A stretch of 42,385 nucleotides of DNA from Nitrospirota bacterium (GTDB lineage Bacteria > Nitrospirota > Thermodesulfovibrionia > Thermodesulfovibrionales > JdFR-86): the NCBI GenBank assembly GCA_037386965.1, contig JARRLN010000010.1, forward strand, positions 1 to 42,385. The letters run 5' to 3'. Positions 32,337 to 40,827 of the stretch are shown here, one piece after another; within the stretch, counting starts at the first letter, position 1; every line of letters starts with the position of its first letter. The translations under genes were made by a program, and so were the position numbers. The notes beneath the pieces are model-generated. The model was given only the letters and a program-made list of their open reading frames with translations. It was not told where the DNA came from and did no database searches.

Positions 32337-33025
32337 TCGTGCCCGTGCTGATAGTATTTCACTTCGCCGCCGTAAAGGTCCTGGAGGCTCTCGGGGGTGA
32401 GCACCTTGCGGGGCGGGCCGTGGCACGTCGCCTTCCTGCTCAGGCAGATGACCTGGTTTGAAAACTGATACACCACGCTCAGGTCATGCGTAACCAGCAG
32501 AACGGTGAGATGCCGCTCTTCCCTGAGTTTCGCCAGGAGGTTGTAGATGGTCTCCTCGCCGCTGATGTCGATGCCGGTGGTCGGCTCGTCGAAGAGCAAC
32601 ACCTGGGGATTGCCGACCAGGCCCCAGGCTATCAGTATCCTCTGAAACTGTCCCGAGGAAAGGTCGCCTATCTTGCGCCCGATAAACTCCTCGCTGAACC
32701 CCACCGCGCTGACGATATCCCGCACCTCCTCTTCGGAAACCTTTTTGAGGGCGAAGAAATCCATGACGCTCAGCGGGATGTCCCTTATGAACGGCAGCCT
32801 CTGGGGGACATAGCCGGTCTTGATGCCCTTTTCCCAGCTTATCTCTCCGGCGTAAGGCAAGAGCCCCAGCAGGCATTTCAGCAGGACCGTCTTTCCCGCC
32901 CCGTTGGGGCCCAAAATGGTAACGATGTCCCCTCTTTTCACGGTAAAGGAAAGGTGCTCGATAACGCGCCGGTGGTCCAGCTCCACGTTGAGGTCCTGCA
33001 CTTTCAAGATCAAATCGTTTTCCAT
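32333..33025 (-). CDS. Metal ABC transporter ATP-binding protein (ZnuC/MntA-like)
   Basis: 230 residues. Walker A is GPNGAGKT (about residues 39-46), followed by a Q-loop (YVPQR), the ABC signature LSSGQFQR, Walker B VLLFDEPTTGID and the H-loop LLVTHD. The C-terminus has VKYYQHGHE, a His-containing tail. It energises uptake with the permease encoded four bases inside its 3' end. The likely substrate is Zn2+ or Mn2+, by family. A promoter lies about 135 bases upstream. Confidence 0.9.
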   Translation of the reverse strand: MENDLILKVQDLNVELDHRRVIEHLSFTVKRGDIVTILGPNGAGKTVLLKCLLGLLPYAGEISWEKGIKTGYVPQRLPFIRDIPLSVMDFFALKKVSEEEVRDIVSAVGFSEEFIGRKIGDLSSGQFQRILIAWGLVGNPQVLLFDEPTTGIDISGEETIYNLLAKLREERHLTVLLVTHDLSVVYQFSNQVICLSRKATCHGPPRKVLTPESLQDLYGGEVKYYQHGHE

Positions 33026-33159
33026 CTGTCTTCCCTGACGCTGGATGTCTCCTCTTTCATCCTCCCTCTCATGGCTGCGGGCGCCCCCCGGGAGGACCGG
33101 GCGCCGTTGTTCCCCTTCACCCGGGCGCGTATCGCGTTGATAATAACAGATTTATCCAC

Positions 33160-33187
33160 ATGCTAGCACTGCGGAAAGGGATGTCAA
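33160..33187 (-). promoter_or_regulatory. Sigma-70 promoter of the metal ABC transporter operon
   Basis: On the minus strand, TTGACA (33187-33182) and TAGCAT (33165-33160) are 16 bases apart. Just downstream of the predicted start, at about 33148-33135, the minus strand reads TGTTATTATCAACG, which loosely resembles a Zur-type operator; this resemblance is weak. Confidence 0.55.
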
Positions 33188-33285
33188 CGGCGTCCGCGAG
33201 AGCGGCCCCCTGGAGGGAAACGTGCGTGTCGGCCGGGGCGAGCGGGAAAAGTGCGTCGCGATGAAGGGGAATCGGAAATCCCGCC

Positions 33286-33576
33286 CTAGGGGCGAGAGCC
33301 GTCTTCCACTTCCGCAATCAGGTTGTCAAGGAAGCCGACTTTATCCTTCAGCTTCTCCGAAGCCCACCGGCGTCCTTTCGACTCTATTTCCTCCAGCACC
33401 AGGCCGAGGGAATAGGGCTGGCGTCTTTTCCCGTTCTCCCATTCCAGGAGAACCTCGGGACGGACGCCGAGGACGGAGGCCAGGTCCTCCAGGCTGAAGT
33501 GATTCCTCTCGCGCCACTTCTTCAGTGTCTGAGCATGCATGGCCAGAAAACCGCGGTGCATCGGAAAAGGCTGCAC
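33286..33576 (-). CDS. Small XRE-type helix-turn-helix regulator
   Basis: Up to 96 residues. The core TLKKWRERNHFSLEDLASVLGVRPEVLLEWENGKR is a helix-turn-helix of the Cro/C1 or plant-type MqsA/HigA kind (LEDLASVLGV.P..L.EWE.G). The C-terminal half is helical and charged. The start is uncertain: GTG 33576, ATG 33561 and ATG 33540 are all in frame and none has a good ribosome site. A TATACT at 33594-33589 lies just upstream of GTG 33576, so the message could be nearly leaderless. The target is unknown; no toxin partner is adjacent. Confidence 0.7.
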   Translation of the reverse strand: MQPFPMHRGFLAMHAQTLKKWRERNHFSLEDLASVLGVRPEVLLEWENGKRRQPYSLGLVLEEIESKGRRWASEKLKDKVGFLDNLIAEVEDGSRP

Positions 33577-33795
33577 GGACTAAATTCAAGTATAGTACAA
33601 CCGGGAAAGAGAGCAACCACCCGCAGGTTGCAGCTCGGGGGCTTCACGGTGGCCGCCCGGTGGCGGCGGAGGCCTCCCCAAGGGGCACATTATCTTTAAA
33701 ATCCAAGGAGGAGCGGGCCCTATGGAGGAAACGTAATTTGTGCTACATTATTATTTAAGAGACCAGGTTCCGGTCGAGGCAAAGGTGGTGTAACG

Positions 33796-35031
33796 ATGAA
33801 GAATTACCGGTTCAGGGTCGAGCAGAACTACGTCATTCAAAAGACCATCAGCTCCGTCTTGAAGGTCGCGCTCGAGCCGGTCCCGATAGAGGAACAGATT
33901 GAGCGCATTCTTGACCTGGTCCTCGGGGTGCCGGGCCTCTCACCGGAGCCCGTGGGCGCCATCTACCTGGTGGGAGAGGAGCCCGACGTGCTCGTTCTAA
34001 AGGCCTCCCGCACGCTGCCGGGTTCCCGGCACGTCTTCTGCGAGAAAGTTCCCTTCGGGAAATGCCTGTGCGGACGGGCGGCAGCCGCCCGGACGATGGT
34101 ATTTGCGGACCATGTCGACAACCGCCACGAGATCCGCTGCCCGGAGGAATTCTCCCACGGGCATTACTGTCAGCCGGTGGTTTCGGGCGAGGAGGTGCTC
34201 GGCCTTATCAACCTGGTAGTGGAGGAAGGGCACCGGAGGACCAAGGAGGAAGAGGAGTTTCTTTCGGCGGTTGCCGACGCCCTGGCCGGCATCATCGGGC
34301 GGCACCGCTCGGAAACGGATAAACGGAGGATTCTGGAGCAGTGCGCCGAATCCGAAAAACTCGCGGCGCTCGGGAGACTGACCGCCAGTGTCGCACACGA
34401 GATCCGAAACCCCCTGACCGCCATCGGGGGATTCGCCAGAAGGCTTGACAAGAGATTCGAGGAAGGCACCGCGGAGAAGGAGTACACCGGGGTCATCATT
34501 TTCGAGGTTGCGAGGCTGGAGAACATCCTGCGCAACGTCCTCACTTTTTCGGGCGTCGCCAAGCCTCGCGTGAGAAAGTGCGACGTCCGTGACATAAGCG
34601 AGAGGGCCCTCAGGACTTTCGAGGAAATCTGCAGCGAACAGTCCATAACCATAAAGAGGTCCTACCAGGAGCTCCCGCAGATAGATGCGGACGGAGAACT
34701 CCTCCTGGAGGCCGTGGAAAACCTCATATCCAACGCGATAGACGCGATGCCCGGCGGCGGCACACTCACCGTCGCAGCGGGCATGAAAGCCGCCAAGGAG
34801 AGGTCCTATGTGACGGTGAAAGTGGGAGATACGGGCCGGGGGATAGAGCCGGAGGACCAGAAATATATTTTCGAGCCTTTCTTCACCCGGAAGGCCGGGG
34901 CGAGAGGGGCCGGGCTGGGGCTCTCCATTACAAAGAAGATAGCGGAGGAACACGGCGGGTTCGTCAAGGTGCAGAGCGCGCCGGGGGCGGGTTCCACTTT
35001 CAGTCTCTATCTCCTGGCGCCGGAATCCTGA
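33796..35031 (+). CDS. Soluble GAF-domain sensor histidine kinase
   Basis: 411 residues without membrane segments. A GAF domain (about residues 20-175) carries the Cys/His-rich signature VPFGKCLCGRAA, ADHVDNRHEIRC and HGHYCQPV, seen in GAF kinases of anaerobic bacteria. The dimerisation/phosphoacceptor helix has AHEIRNPLTAIGGFARRL. The ATPase domain has NLISNAIDAMPGG (N box), DTGRGIEP (G1), IFEPFFTRK (F box) and GAGLGLSITKKIAEEHGG (G2). The cysteines suggest sensing of redox, metal or a gas, which is inference. No response regulator is adjacent. Confidence 0.9.
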   Translation: MKNYRFRVEQNYVIQKTISSVLKVALEPVPIEEQIERILDLVLGVPGLSPEPVGAIYLVGEEPDVLVLKASRTLPGSRHVFCEKVPFGKCLCGRAAAARTMVFADHVDNRHEIRCPEEFSHGHYCQPVVSGEEVLGLINLVVEEGHRRTKEEEEFLSAVADALAGIIGRHRSETDKRRILEQCAESEKLAALGRLTASVAHEIRNPLTAIGGFARRLDKRFEEGTAEKEYTGVIIFEVARLENILRNVLTFSGVAKPRVRKCDVRDISERALRTFEEICSEQSITIKRSYQELPQIDADGELLLEAVENLISNAIDAMPGGGTLTVAAGMKAAKERSYVTVKVGDTGRGIEPEDQKYIFEPFFTRKAGARGAGLGLSITKKIAEEHGGFVKVQSAPGAGSTFSLYLLAPES

Positions 35032-35046
35032 AAGCCTTGCCGCCTC

Positions 35047-35670
35047 TTAGCCGCCGCCGATTTCCTTCAGTATCTCCCTGACCGTCTCCTCCGGGACTTC
35101 CAGGCGGTAGCGGCTCCGCAGTTGCAGCCGGATGGTCCCGGGGTCCCTAAAGCCGGCCTCTCTCAGTCCCCGGATGAAGGCGGTGGCATCCTCCCAGAAG
35201 TGCCAGGGGAATATCACCCACCGCCACTTCACGAGCTTGCGGACATAATAGTCCGGCACCGTCCTAGAGACCGCCTTGTGCAGGACGGTCGCGGACCTGA
35301 GCTGGGCGGGGCGGAACCGGCCCAGGTAATCAAGGGTCACGTCCAGGGTGTCGCCGGTGTCGGTAATGTCGTCCACGACGAGCACCCTCCTGCCCTTTAT
35401 GTCCACGCAGAGGGGGAACCTCAAAACCGCCTTCTCGCCGGGCGCGGCCGTTATCCCCCAGTGCTCCACCTTCACCGTCGTGAGGTCCTTTATGTGCAGG
35501 TAGTCGCAGAGGACCCGTGCCGGTACGAGGCCTCCCCTCCCTATGGCCACGACCATGTCCGGGCTGAAGCCCGAGGCCCTTATCTTGCCGGCCAGGGCCT
35601 TGCAGTCCCGGGCCACCCTCCTCCAGGTGAGGACCTCGCAGCGGACCGGCTTGGGCGGCGGGGGCGGCAT
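35047..35670 (-). CDS. Purine-type phosphoribosyltransferase
   Basis: 207 residues with the PRPP-binding motif VLVVDDITDTGDTLDV (about residues 115-130) and an upstream MVVAIGRGGLVPARVLCDYL, which fits xanthine/hypoxanthine-guanine-type type I phosphoribosyltransferases. The WRWVIFPWHF stretch is common in archaeal-like and bacterial short PRTases. It probably salvages a purine base, but the exact substrate cannot be read. It converges with the GAF kinase gene, with 15 bases between stops. The N-terminus (MPPPPPKPVRCE) is proline-rich. Confidence 0.85.
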   Translation of the reverse strand: MPPPPPKPVRCEVLTWRRVARDCKALAGKIRASGFSPDMVVAIGRGGLVPARVLCDYLHIKDLTTVKVEHWGITAAPGEKAVLRFPLCVDIKGRRVLVVDDITDTGDTLDVTLDYLGRFRPAQLRSATVLHKAVSRTVPDYYVRKLVKWRWVIFPWHFWEDATAFIRGLREAGFRDPGTIRLQLRSRYRLEVPEETVREILKEIGGG

Positions 35671-35837
35671 TGCCGTGACGCTCTCCTTTCTCTGAAGAAA
35701 TATACCCCGTCACGGGCGGCCAGGCAATCCCCGGAGGGGAGCACGCTTCCCCCTTCGAGAGAGCCTCGATGCGCGGGCGCGGCATCCGTGCATGAAAAGA
35801 ACCCTTTAAATAATTATGAAAAGATTGTGAACCGCGC

Positions 35838-35865
35838 TTGACAACGGTCTCCCCGGTGATACCAT
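35838..35865 (+). promoter_or_regulatory. Sigma-70 promoter of the 35903-37963 genes
   Basis: TTGACA at 35838-35843 and TACCAT at 35860-35865 are separated by 16 bases. The start would lie near 35872, giving a ~30-base leader with GGGGGGAG before the ATG at 35903. Confidence 0.55.
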
Positions 35866-35902
35866 CTATGTGTAAATCCGGGGCGGGGCCGGGGGGAGTG
35901 AA

Positions 35903-36349
35903 ATGAGCACCTCACCTGCACAGGGCCGGCGGGCGGTACTTCTTAAATACAAGATACACTGGCACGTGGTGTTCACCCATTTTCCGATATCCTTCTTCAT
36001 GCTCTCGTTCGGGTTCATGGCCCTGCACCATGCGACCGCACGGGCGTGCTTCGAGCTGTCGGCATACGTCAGCCTTCTCGCCGGCGCGGCTGCGATGCTG
36101 CCCACGGCACTGAGCGGCTGGCTTACATGGAAAGGCCGGTACAGAGGAATGAAGGGCAAGGTATTCATATACAAGATGAGAATAGCCTTTGCCATGATTG
36201 CCTTGAGCTTTCTTCTGGTCTTCATCCGCTCCGTCTTCCCCGACGCGCTTCATACCGGGTGGTTATGGCTCTATTCGTTCGGCATGTTGCTTCTTCTTCT
36301 GGGGGCCGGGGCCGAGGGGTACTACGGCGGCCGGCTGAACCATCGTTAA
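35903..36349 (+). CDS. Small four-helix membrane protein, DUF2231-like
   Basis: 148 residues with four hydrophobic segments. The first, WHVVFTHFPISFFMLSFGFM, carries the H...HFP pattern of DUF2231/cytochrome b561-like proteins. A second His pair (LHHA) and the loop LSGWLTWKGRYRG follow, and a Gly-rich end (LLGAGAEGYYGG). Paired His residues on helices could bind haem, but this is not shown. GGGGGGAG stands upstream of the ATG. The next gene starts 19 bases after the stop. Confidence 0.7.
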   Translation: MSTSPAQGRRAVLLKYKIHWHVVFTHFPISFFMLSFGFMALHHATARACFELSAYVSLLAGAAAMLPTALSGWLTWKGRYRGMKGKVFIYKMRIAFAMIALSFLLVFIRSVFPDALHTGWLWLYSFGMLLLLLGAGAEGYYGGRLNHR

Positions 36350-36367
36350 GCCCGTGAGGAGGGCGCA

Positions 36368-36775
36368 GTGGCGCAATTCCGTGACATCGAGGACATGATT
36401 GAAATTCTCAACCTGGCAATCGCCAGGCAGGAGGCGGAGGAGGAGTTCTTCCGGCGCTCCGCCGAGGCCTCCTCCAACGAGGTGGCCAAGGCCCTGTTTG
36501 CCGAAATAGCCGAGGACCTCTCGGCCTACCGCCGGGGCCTGGAGGCGCGCAAAGAGAAGCTCCTCCATGCGAAAGAGGACCTCGGCGGGCGCCCCGCGGT
36601 ATCGGAGGCTGCGGGGGAAGGCGCCGGAACGGCCCGGGACCCCGTGTGCGGCATGAAGGTGGACGCGGCCAGGGCGGAACACGTCTCAACGTACAAGGGC
36701 AAGACGTATTCCTTCTGCTCCGCCGACTGCAAGAAGGCCTTCGACCTCGCACCGGAAAAATACGTGAAAGAATAA
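36368..36775 (+). CDS. Ferritin-like (rubrerythrin-type) domain fused to a YHS metal-binding domain
   Basis: 135 residues from GTG 36368, with GAGGAGG before it. Residues ~5-70 form a two-helix ferritin-like segment (MIEILNLAIARQEAEEEFFRRSAE, then AKALFAEIAEDLSAYRRGLE). Only half of a four-helix rubrerythrin is present, so a dimer would be needed. Residues ~90-134 form a YHS domain: DPVCGMKVD, YSFCSADCKKAFDLAPEKYV. The paired Cys motifs bind Cu, Fe or Hg in relatives. It may be a metal chaperone or sensor. It lies between the DUF2231-like protein and a membrane histidine kinase. Confidence 0.82.
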   Translation: MAQFRDIEDMIEILNLAIARQEAEEEFFRRSAEASSNEVAKALFAEIAEDLSAYRRGLEARKEKLLHAKEDLGGRPAVSEAAGEGAGTARDPVCGMKVDAARAEHVSTYKGKTYSFCSADCKKAFDLAPEKYVKE

Positions 36776-36955
36776 CCCTCTTTGGCGAAAATCACGATGC
36801 CTCCGGGGCAACGGAAGCGGTGCCCGTGCCGCCGAGCACCGTCATCGCGGCCGTACATGCGCGGTTTTTGAAGGCGGAGAAGGCCGAAGCGTAAAGCCCT
36901 GGAGGAGGGACCTTTAAACGAGTCCGCATGAGGCTCGAAAACACATCGAGGCCCG

Positions 36956-37963
36956 ATGCAGAGAAAAAGACTCCCCATAATCGTCATTGTCGTCATTACG
37001 GCGTTTATTACCTATCTGCACTACTCCGAGGCCCCCGGCATCCGCGAGCTCCACAGGATATATACCGAGCTTTACTACATACCGGTCCTTATCGCGGCTA
37101 TCGCATTCGGGTCGCGGGGTGCGATACTGACGTTCGTGCTGGTCTGCGCGCTTTACCTTCCGTATATTTTCTTCTCCCGGGTCGAGACGGTCCTCACCCT
37201 CACCGACCAGCTGCTGCATCTCGTGCTCTTCGGGATATTCTCGGTCCTCGCCGGCCTCCTGGTGGACCGGGAAAGGAAATCGAGCAGGCAGGCCGAGAGG
37301 GCCGAATACCTCGCCGGCCTGGGGCAGGCGGCCACGACCATCGTGCACGAGCTCAAGAACCCTCTGATTACCATTCTCGGCTTTGCCGGACGGATTGAAA
37401 AGGGCAAGGGGAACGCCCGGGAATCCGCACGGGTGATATCGGAATCGGCCCGGACGATGCAGAAGATAGTGAGCGACGTACTGGACTTTGCCAGGCCTGC
37501 CACGCTCTCGCTTGAGGAAAACGACGTTTCGGAAGCGGTGCGCCGGGCGTGCGATTTCTGCAGGGCCAAGGCCGAGAAACGCGCCGTGGGCCTCTCGCTT
37601 GACCTTCCCGCCGAGCCGTTAACCGCCATGGCGGACCACTACCGCCTCGAGCGCGTGTTCACAAACCTCATCGACAACGCCGTGGACGCATCGGCGCAGG
37701 GCCAGACCGTGTCGGTCTCGGCACGCATGGAAAAGGGCAACGTCCTGGCCAGAATAAAAGACAGCGGGCCGGGTATCGACAGGGAAGCCCTCCAAAAAAT
37801 CTTCACGCCCTTCTATACGACAAAGAGCGCCGGGACGGGCCTGGGCATGGCGATAGCCAAGAAGGTCGTCGACGAGCACGGAGGAAACATCCGCATCCAG
37901 AGCGAGCCCGGGAAGGGAACGGAAGTGACGGTAGAGCTGCCCCGCAAGGAGGAGAGCCCCTGA
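36956..37963 (+). CDS. Membrane sensor histidine kinase with four-helix N-terminal region
   Basis: 335 residues. The N-terminal ~100 residues hold four hydrophobic segments with short loops (YLHYSEAPGIRELHRIYTELYYIPVLIAAI), a compact membrane sensor without a periplasmic domain. The kinase core has IVHELKNPLITILGFAGRI (H box), FTNLIDNAVDASAQG (N box), DSGPGIDREALQKIFTPFYTTKSAGTGLGMAIAKKVVDEHGG (G1, F, G2 boxes). About 180 bases separate it from the YHS gene. The partner regulator is not in the window. Confidence 0.9.
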   Translation: MQRKRLPIIVIVVITAFITYLHYSEAPGIRELHRIYTELYYIPVLIAAIAFGSRGAILTFVLVCALYLPYIFFSRVETVLTLTDQLLHLVLFGIFSVLAGLLVDRERKSSRQAERAEYLAGLGQAATTIVHELKNPLITILGFAGRIEKGKGNARESARVISESARTMQKIVSDVLDFARPATLSLEENDVSEAVRRACDFCRAKAEKRAVGLSLDLPAEPLTAMADHYRLERVFTNLIDNAVDASAQGQTVSVSARMEKGNVLARIKDSGPGIDREALQKIFTPFYTTKSAGTGLGMAIAKKVVDEHGGNIRIQSEPGKGTEVTVELPRKEESP

Positions 37964-38072
37964 AAACCCGGCCCGGATAGAGATCAAAGACATTTATCCC
38001 CGTTTCGGGATCTTCCTGTTTGTGTTAAGATGACCAAAAAGGTAAATCAAGTTGTTGGCAACATGAAGAAGG

Positions 38073-38423
38073 ATGCTGATAATGCCGCGATTGTTTAAAG
38101 TTGGGATTTATACCGGCTGCCTGGTTCTGCTTATATATCTCGCCTTCAGGTTATACATTCGCGACGTCACATTCCTAATACCGTTTATACTGGGTCTTGT
38201 GTTTGTCTGCGTGTCACTGCTAGGCCTTGTTATTTGGCTTTTTGTCCGGCCATCCTTCTCGAAATTTCGGGAAGCGGCGATTTCTCTTCTTGTGGTCGCG
38301 TTAACAGTTTTTTTGCCAATGTCTCATTTTCGGTTGCTTGGACACTATTTCTCTGGCCTCGTCAACAGGTCCATTTACACGAACGTGGCAAAGGATGGTA
38401 TCTGTTCGCAACCGCGCCTGTAG
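38073..38423 (+). CDS. Small hypothetical membrane protein, probably frameshifted at its end
   Basis: 116 residues with three hydrophobic segments (YTGCLVLLIYLAFRLYI, FLIPFILGLVFVCVSLLGLVIWLFV, AAISLLVVALTVFLPM), less GC-rich than the genes before it. The last ten codons (KDGICSQPRL) look out of place. A one-base shift near 38390 continues as GWYLFATAPVELLQKMRQVL to a TAA at 38465, which is more protein-like. A second short frame, MTKKVNQVVGNMKKDADNAA (38030-38098), overlaps the start. I recognise no family. Confidence 0.45.
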   Translation: MLIMPRLFKVGIYTGCLVLLIYLAFRLYIRDVTFLIPFILGLVFVCVSLLGLVIWLFVRPSFSKFREAAISLLVVALTVFLPMSHFRLLGHYFSGLVNRSIYTNVAKDGICSQPRL

Positions 38424-38467
38424 AACTCCTGCAGAAGATGCGCCAGGTGCTCGATGCGGCGTACTAA

Positions 38468-38917
38468 CTGAGGAGTTCAAGACTAATCAACGAATTATCC
38501 CGTCTTGAAGCCACGGCTTTGTGGGTGGTATATGCCGCAACATTAATCACCTCGTGCTTCTTGCACACTTGGAGGGGGAAGTCGTAGTTATTCGAAATTG
38601 AGACCCTTGCGGCTTCCAGGAAGAAGAGCGCAACTCGTCAAAAGCCAAATGGCTCTGTCACAGGGAGAACTTCTGCTTGGGGTTTACGGTTGAGGGCAGC
38701 GGCAGCGCGACTCACGCTTCGAATTCGCTTCGCGGGAGGGCTGATTGTCATATGATGGACAGCAATGTACCAATGCGCAGGTTGCCATGTGCCGAGACCG
38801 GAACGGTGATCGTACTGACTTGAAGTCTTTTCTATATGGCAATATGGCTGCCTCGGCGCCGGACTTTTAGAAAGCCGTGTCTCGAAAGGACTCGGCAAAC
38901 TTCCTCGCCCGAAAGCG
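38468..38917. other. Non-coding or decayed stretch
   Basis: No open frame with a ribosome site and protein-like composition was found in these 450 bases. A minus-strand frame at 38638-38898 is open, but I recognise nothing in it. Composition is mixed and less GC-rich than the cytochrome region. It fits the decayed state of the neighbours. Confidence 0.5.
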
Positions 38918-39250
38918 TTCGGAGCTTACCTGATGAGGAGCGAGGGGGACCAGACGGTGGAGAAGTGGATGTTCCGGAAGGCCTTCGAGGACATGCTTCC
39001 CTGCTCCGTGGTCTGGAGGGTGAAGCAGGAGTTCTCCCAGAGCTCGGGCTCCGCCCAGGTGCTCCCGCAGTATTTCGAGGAGAAGATGAGCGACGCGGAG
39101 TTCGAGCAGTGGAAGGCGGAGCACCCGGTAATCAGGAGCAAGGAGGAGCAGTACTATTTCCGTGTCTTCACCGAGCACTCCGGCTCCGACCATGCGGTGC
39201 GCACCGAGGGGCAGTGGGCTGCCTCTGAGAGAAGACCGGAGCCGCTGTTT
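38918..39250 (+). pseudogene. asnB: Asparagine synthase C-terminal fragment
   Basis: The frame reads GAYLMRSEGDQTVEKW, then RKAFEDMLPCSVVWRVKQEFS, KMSDAEFEQWKAEHPVIRSK and EEQYYFRVFTEHSGSD. This matches the C-terminal end of AsnB-type glutamine-hydrolysing asparagine synthases (EKW.LRKAFE..LP..V.WR.KE.FS). The glutaminase and most of the synthetase domain are missing, so the gene is dead. The open frame continues past the usual end into unrelated sequence and by chance joins the deacetylase remnant, giving a false 472-residue fusion. Confidence 0.75.
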
Positions 39251-39321
39251 CAAAAAAGAAGGGTTAACGAACGGGGCAAAGCGCGGGAAAATGGGAAGAG
39301 CGTTCTCATTTGGGGTGAGCG

Positions 39322-40351
39322 ATGGCCACGGCAATCCTCTACAGCGAGAAGATACGGGAATACGACCTCGGTCACGTCCTCACCGCAGAAAGATACCGGA
39401 ACTTCATGCGCCTGTTCGAGGAGAAGCTGGGTGACAACCCTCTTTTCCAGGTGGTGGAGCCGCCCTATGCCACCGACGAAGAGGTGCGAAAGCCGGGACC
39501 CCATGGACACCCCCCTTTCCCCTCCTCTGGTAAGGGCGGCCAGGCTCATGGCCGGTGCGGGAAAGCTGGCTGGGGAGCTGGTGCAGACCGGGGAGTTCGA
39601 GAAGGCGGCCTCCATCGGCGGGGGCGTGCAGCACGCCTCCCGGGAGCAGGAGCGGGGGTTCGGGGTTTTCAGTGACACCGGCATCTGTGCCAGGAACCTG
39701 ATACGAAACCATGGGGTGGAGCGGGTGATGATCATCGACACCGATGCCCACGCCAGCGAAGGCCTGTACCAGATTTTCTCGAGGGACCCCCAGGTCCTCC
39801 TGCTTTCCCTCCACCAGGACACCGGCACCCTATACCCAGGACCCGCCTGGGGCAGGGTGGAGCAGACCGGGGAGGCCGAAGGGGAGGGATACTCCATCAA
39901 CGTTCCCCTCCCGCCCCATACGGGCGACGAGGCCTACGGCATGGCCCTGGAGGAGGTCTTCACCCCGGTGGCCGAGGAGTACGGGCCCGAGGTCATCCTC
40001 ATGGTGGACGGGAGCGACACGCATTATAGCGATGGCATAACGCAGATGGGGCTTACCCTCAAAGGGCTCCGGGACATCGCAGGCCGGGTGCGGAAGACCG
40101 CGCACAGGGTGTGCGGGGGCAAGGTGGTGAGCTTTGTGGGCTCGGGCTACGACCGTGAGGGCCTGCTCCTGCCCCGGGGGTGGCTGGCATCCATCTGCGG
40201 GCTCACCGGCGTAGAGCTGGAGCTTGAGGAGCCCTATCCCGCCCCGCCAGGGCTCGGCAGGGGGCGCAGCCTGGAGGAAACCAGGAAGGTCATAGAGACG
40301 GTCAAGAAGCACCTGGCCCCCTACTGGGGGTGCTTCTCCCAGGCGGCATAG
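39322..40351 (+). pseudogene. Broken histone-deacetylase/AcuC-type deacetylase
   Basis: ATG 39322 begins MATAILYSEKIREYDLGH and runs to YATDEEVR (39490). The rest of the family (SRDPMDTPLSPPLVRAARLM, GGGVQHA, FGVFSDTGI, IDTDAHASEG, YSINVPLPPHTGDEAY, DGSDTHYSD) continues in another frame. About 30 residues of the normal sequence at the junction, including the usual H-x-x-x-Y stretch, are missing, so this is a deletion with frameshift. Zinc ligands D and H of DTDAH survive; the catalytic HH pair reads QH. It is a decayed deacetylase acting on acetoin, acetyl-CoA synthetase or polyamines in relatives. Confidence 0.75.
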
Positions 40352-40827
40352 CGGGGGCTCTTCCGGATATAGGGGAAGACAAAGGAAACAGCACGCTGCT
40401 AATATGTTCCCATATTTTCTACATCTTCCTCTCAGACGAGGATCTGCTCAGGGAGGCCTAGGGGAAGCTCGTGGAGCACTTCGGTCTCAGGGAGGAGAAG
40501 GAGGGGAAAGCTGGGCGGCGGCTTCCGGGGACTGCCGTCTGCGCCTCCACTTCCTCAGGCAGGTGGGCCCTTTCGAGCTCGCCGGCACCCACAAGGCGGC
40601 GGAGGCCCTGAAGCACGGCGAGCGCAAGGTCATACCTTTCTTTCTGAAGTCCGCGCCGGCTTCGATTTTTGATAACTACGACTTCCCCCCTCCAAGTGTG
40701 CGAAATCAAATGATGCAATGGAGCGCGGTGTACATAGGCTACTTCGCAATTATTCAGCATACTATCTATCGTACCATTCGAAAAGAAATACACAGGGCGA
40801 GCCACATTAACGCGGGGCTTTGCTTCT
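40352..40827. other. Decayed stretch, no intact gene
   Basis: Fragments such as LSDEDLLREA-stop-GKLVEHFGL and, in another frame, GTHKAAEALKHGERKV look like coding remnants interrupted by a stop and shifts. I cannot name the parent gene. From about 40670 the base composition turns AT-rich, marking a junction with the following low-GC segment. Confidence 0.45.

Noticed and set aside
33715-33735. Tiny leader peptide (MEET) after an AGGAGG
   Set aside because: Too short, and nothing attenuator-like follows it.
36776-36894. Small open frame ending VPPSTVIAAVHARFLKAEKAEA
   Set aside because: It has no plausible start codon of its own; its frame opens only inside the YHS gene.
38933-40351. Asparagine synthase-deacetylase fusion enzyme
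   Set aside because: The two parts are remnants of separate genes joined by an out-of-frame bridge.
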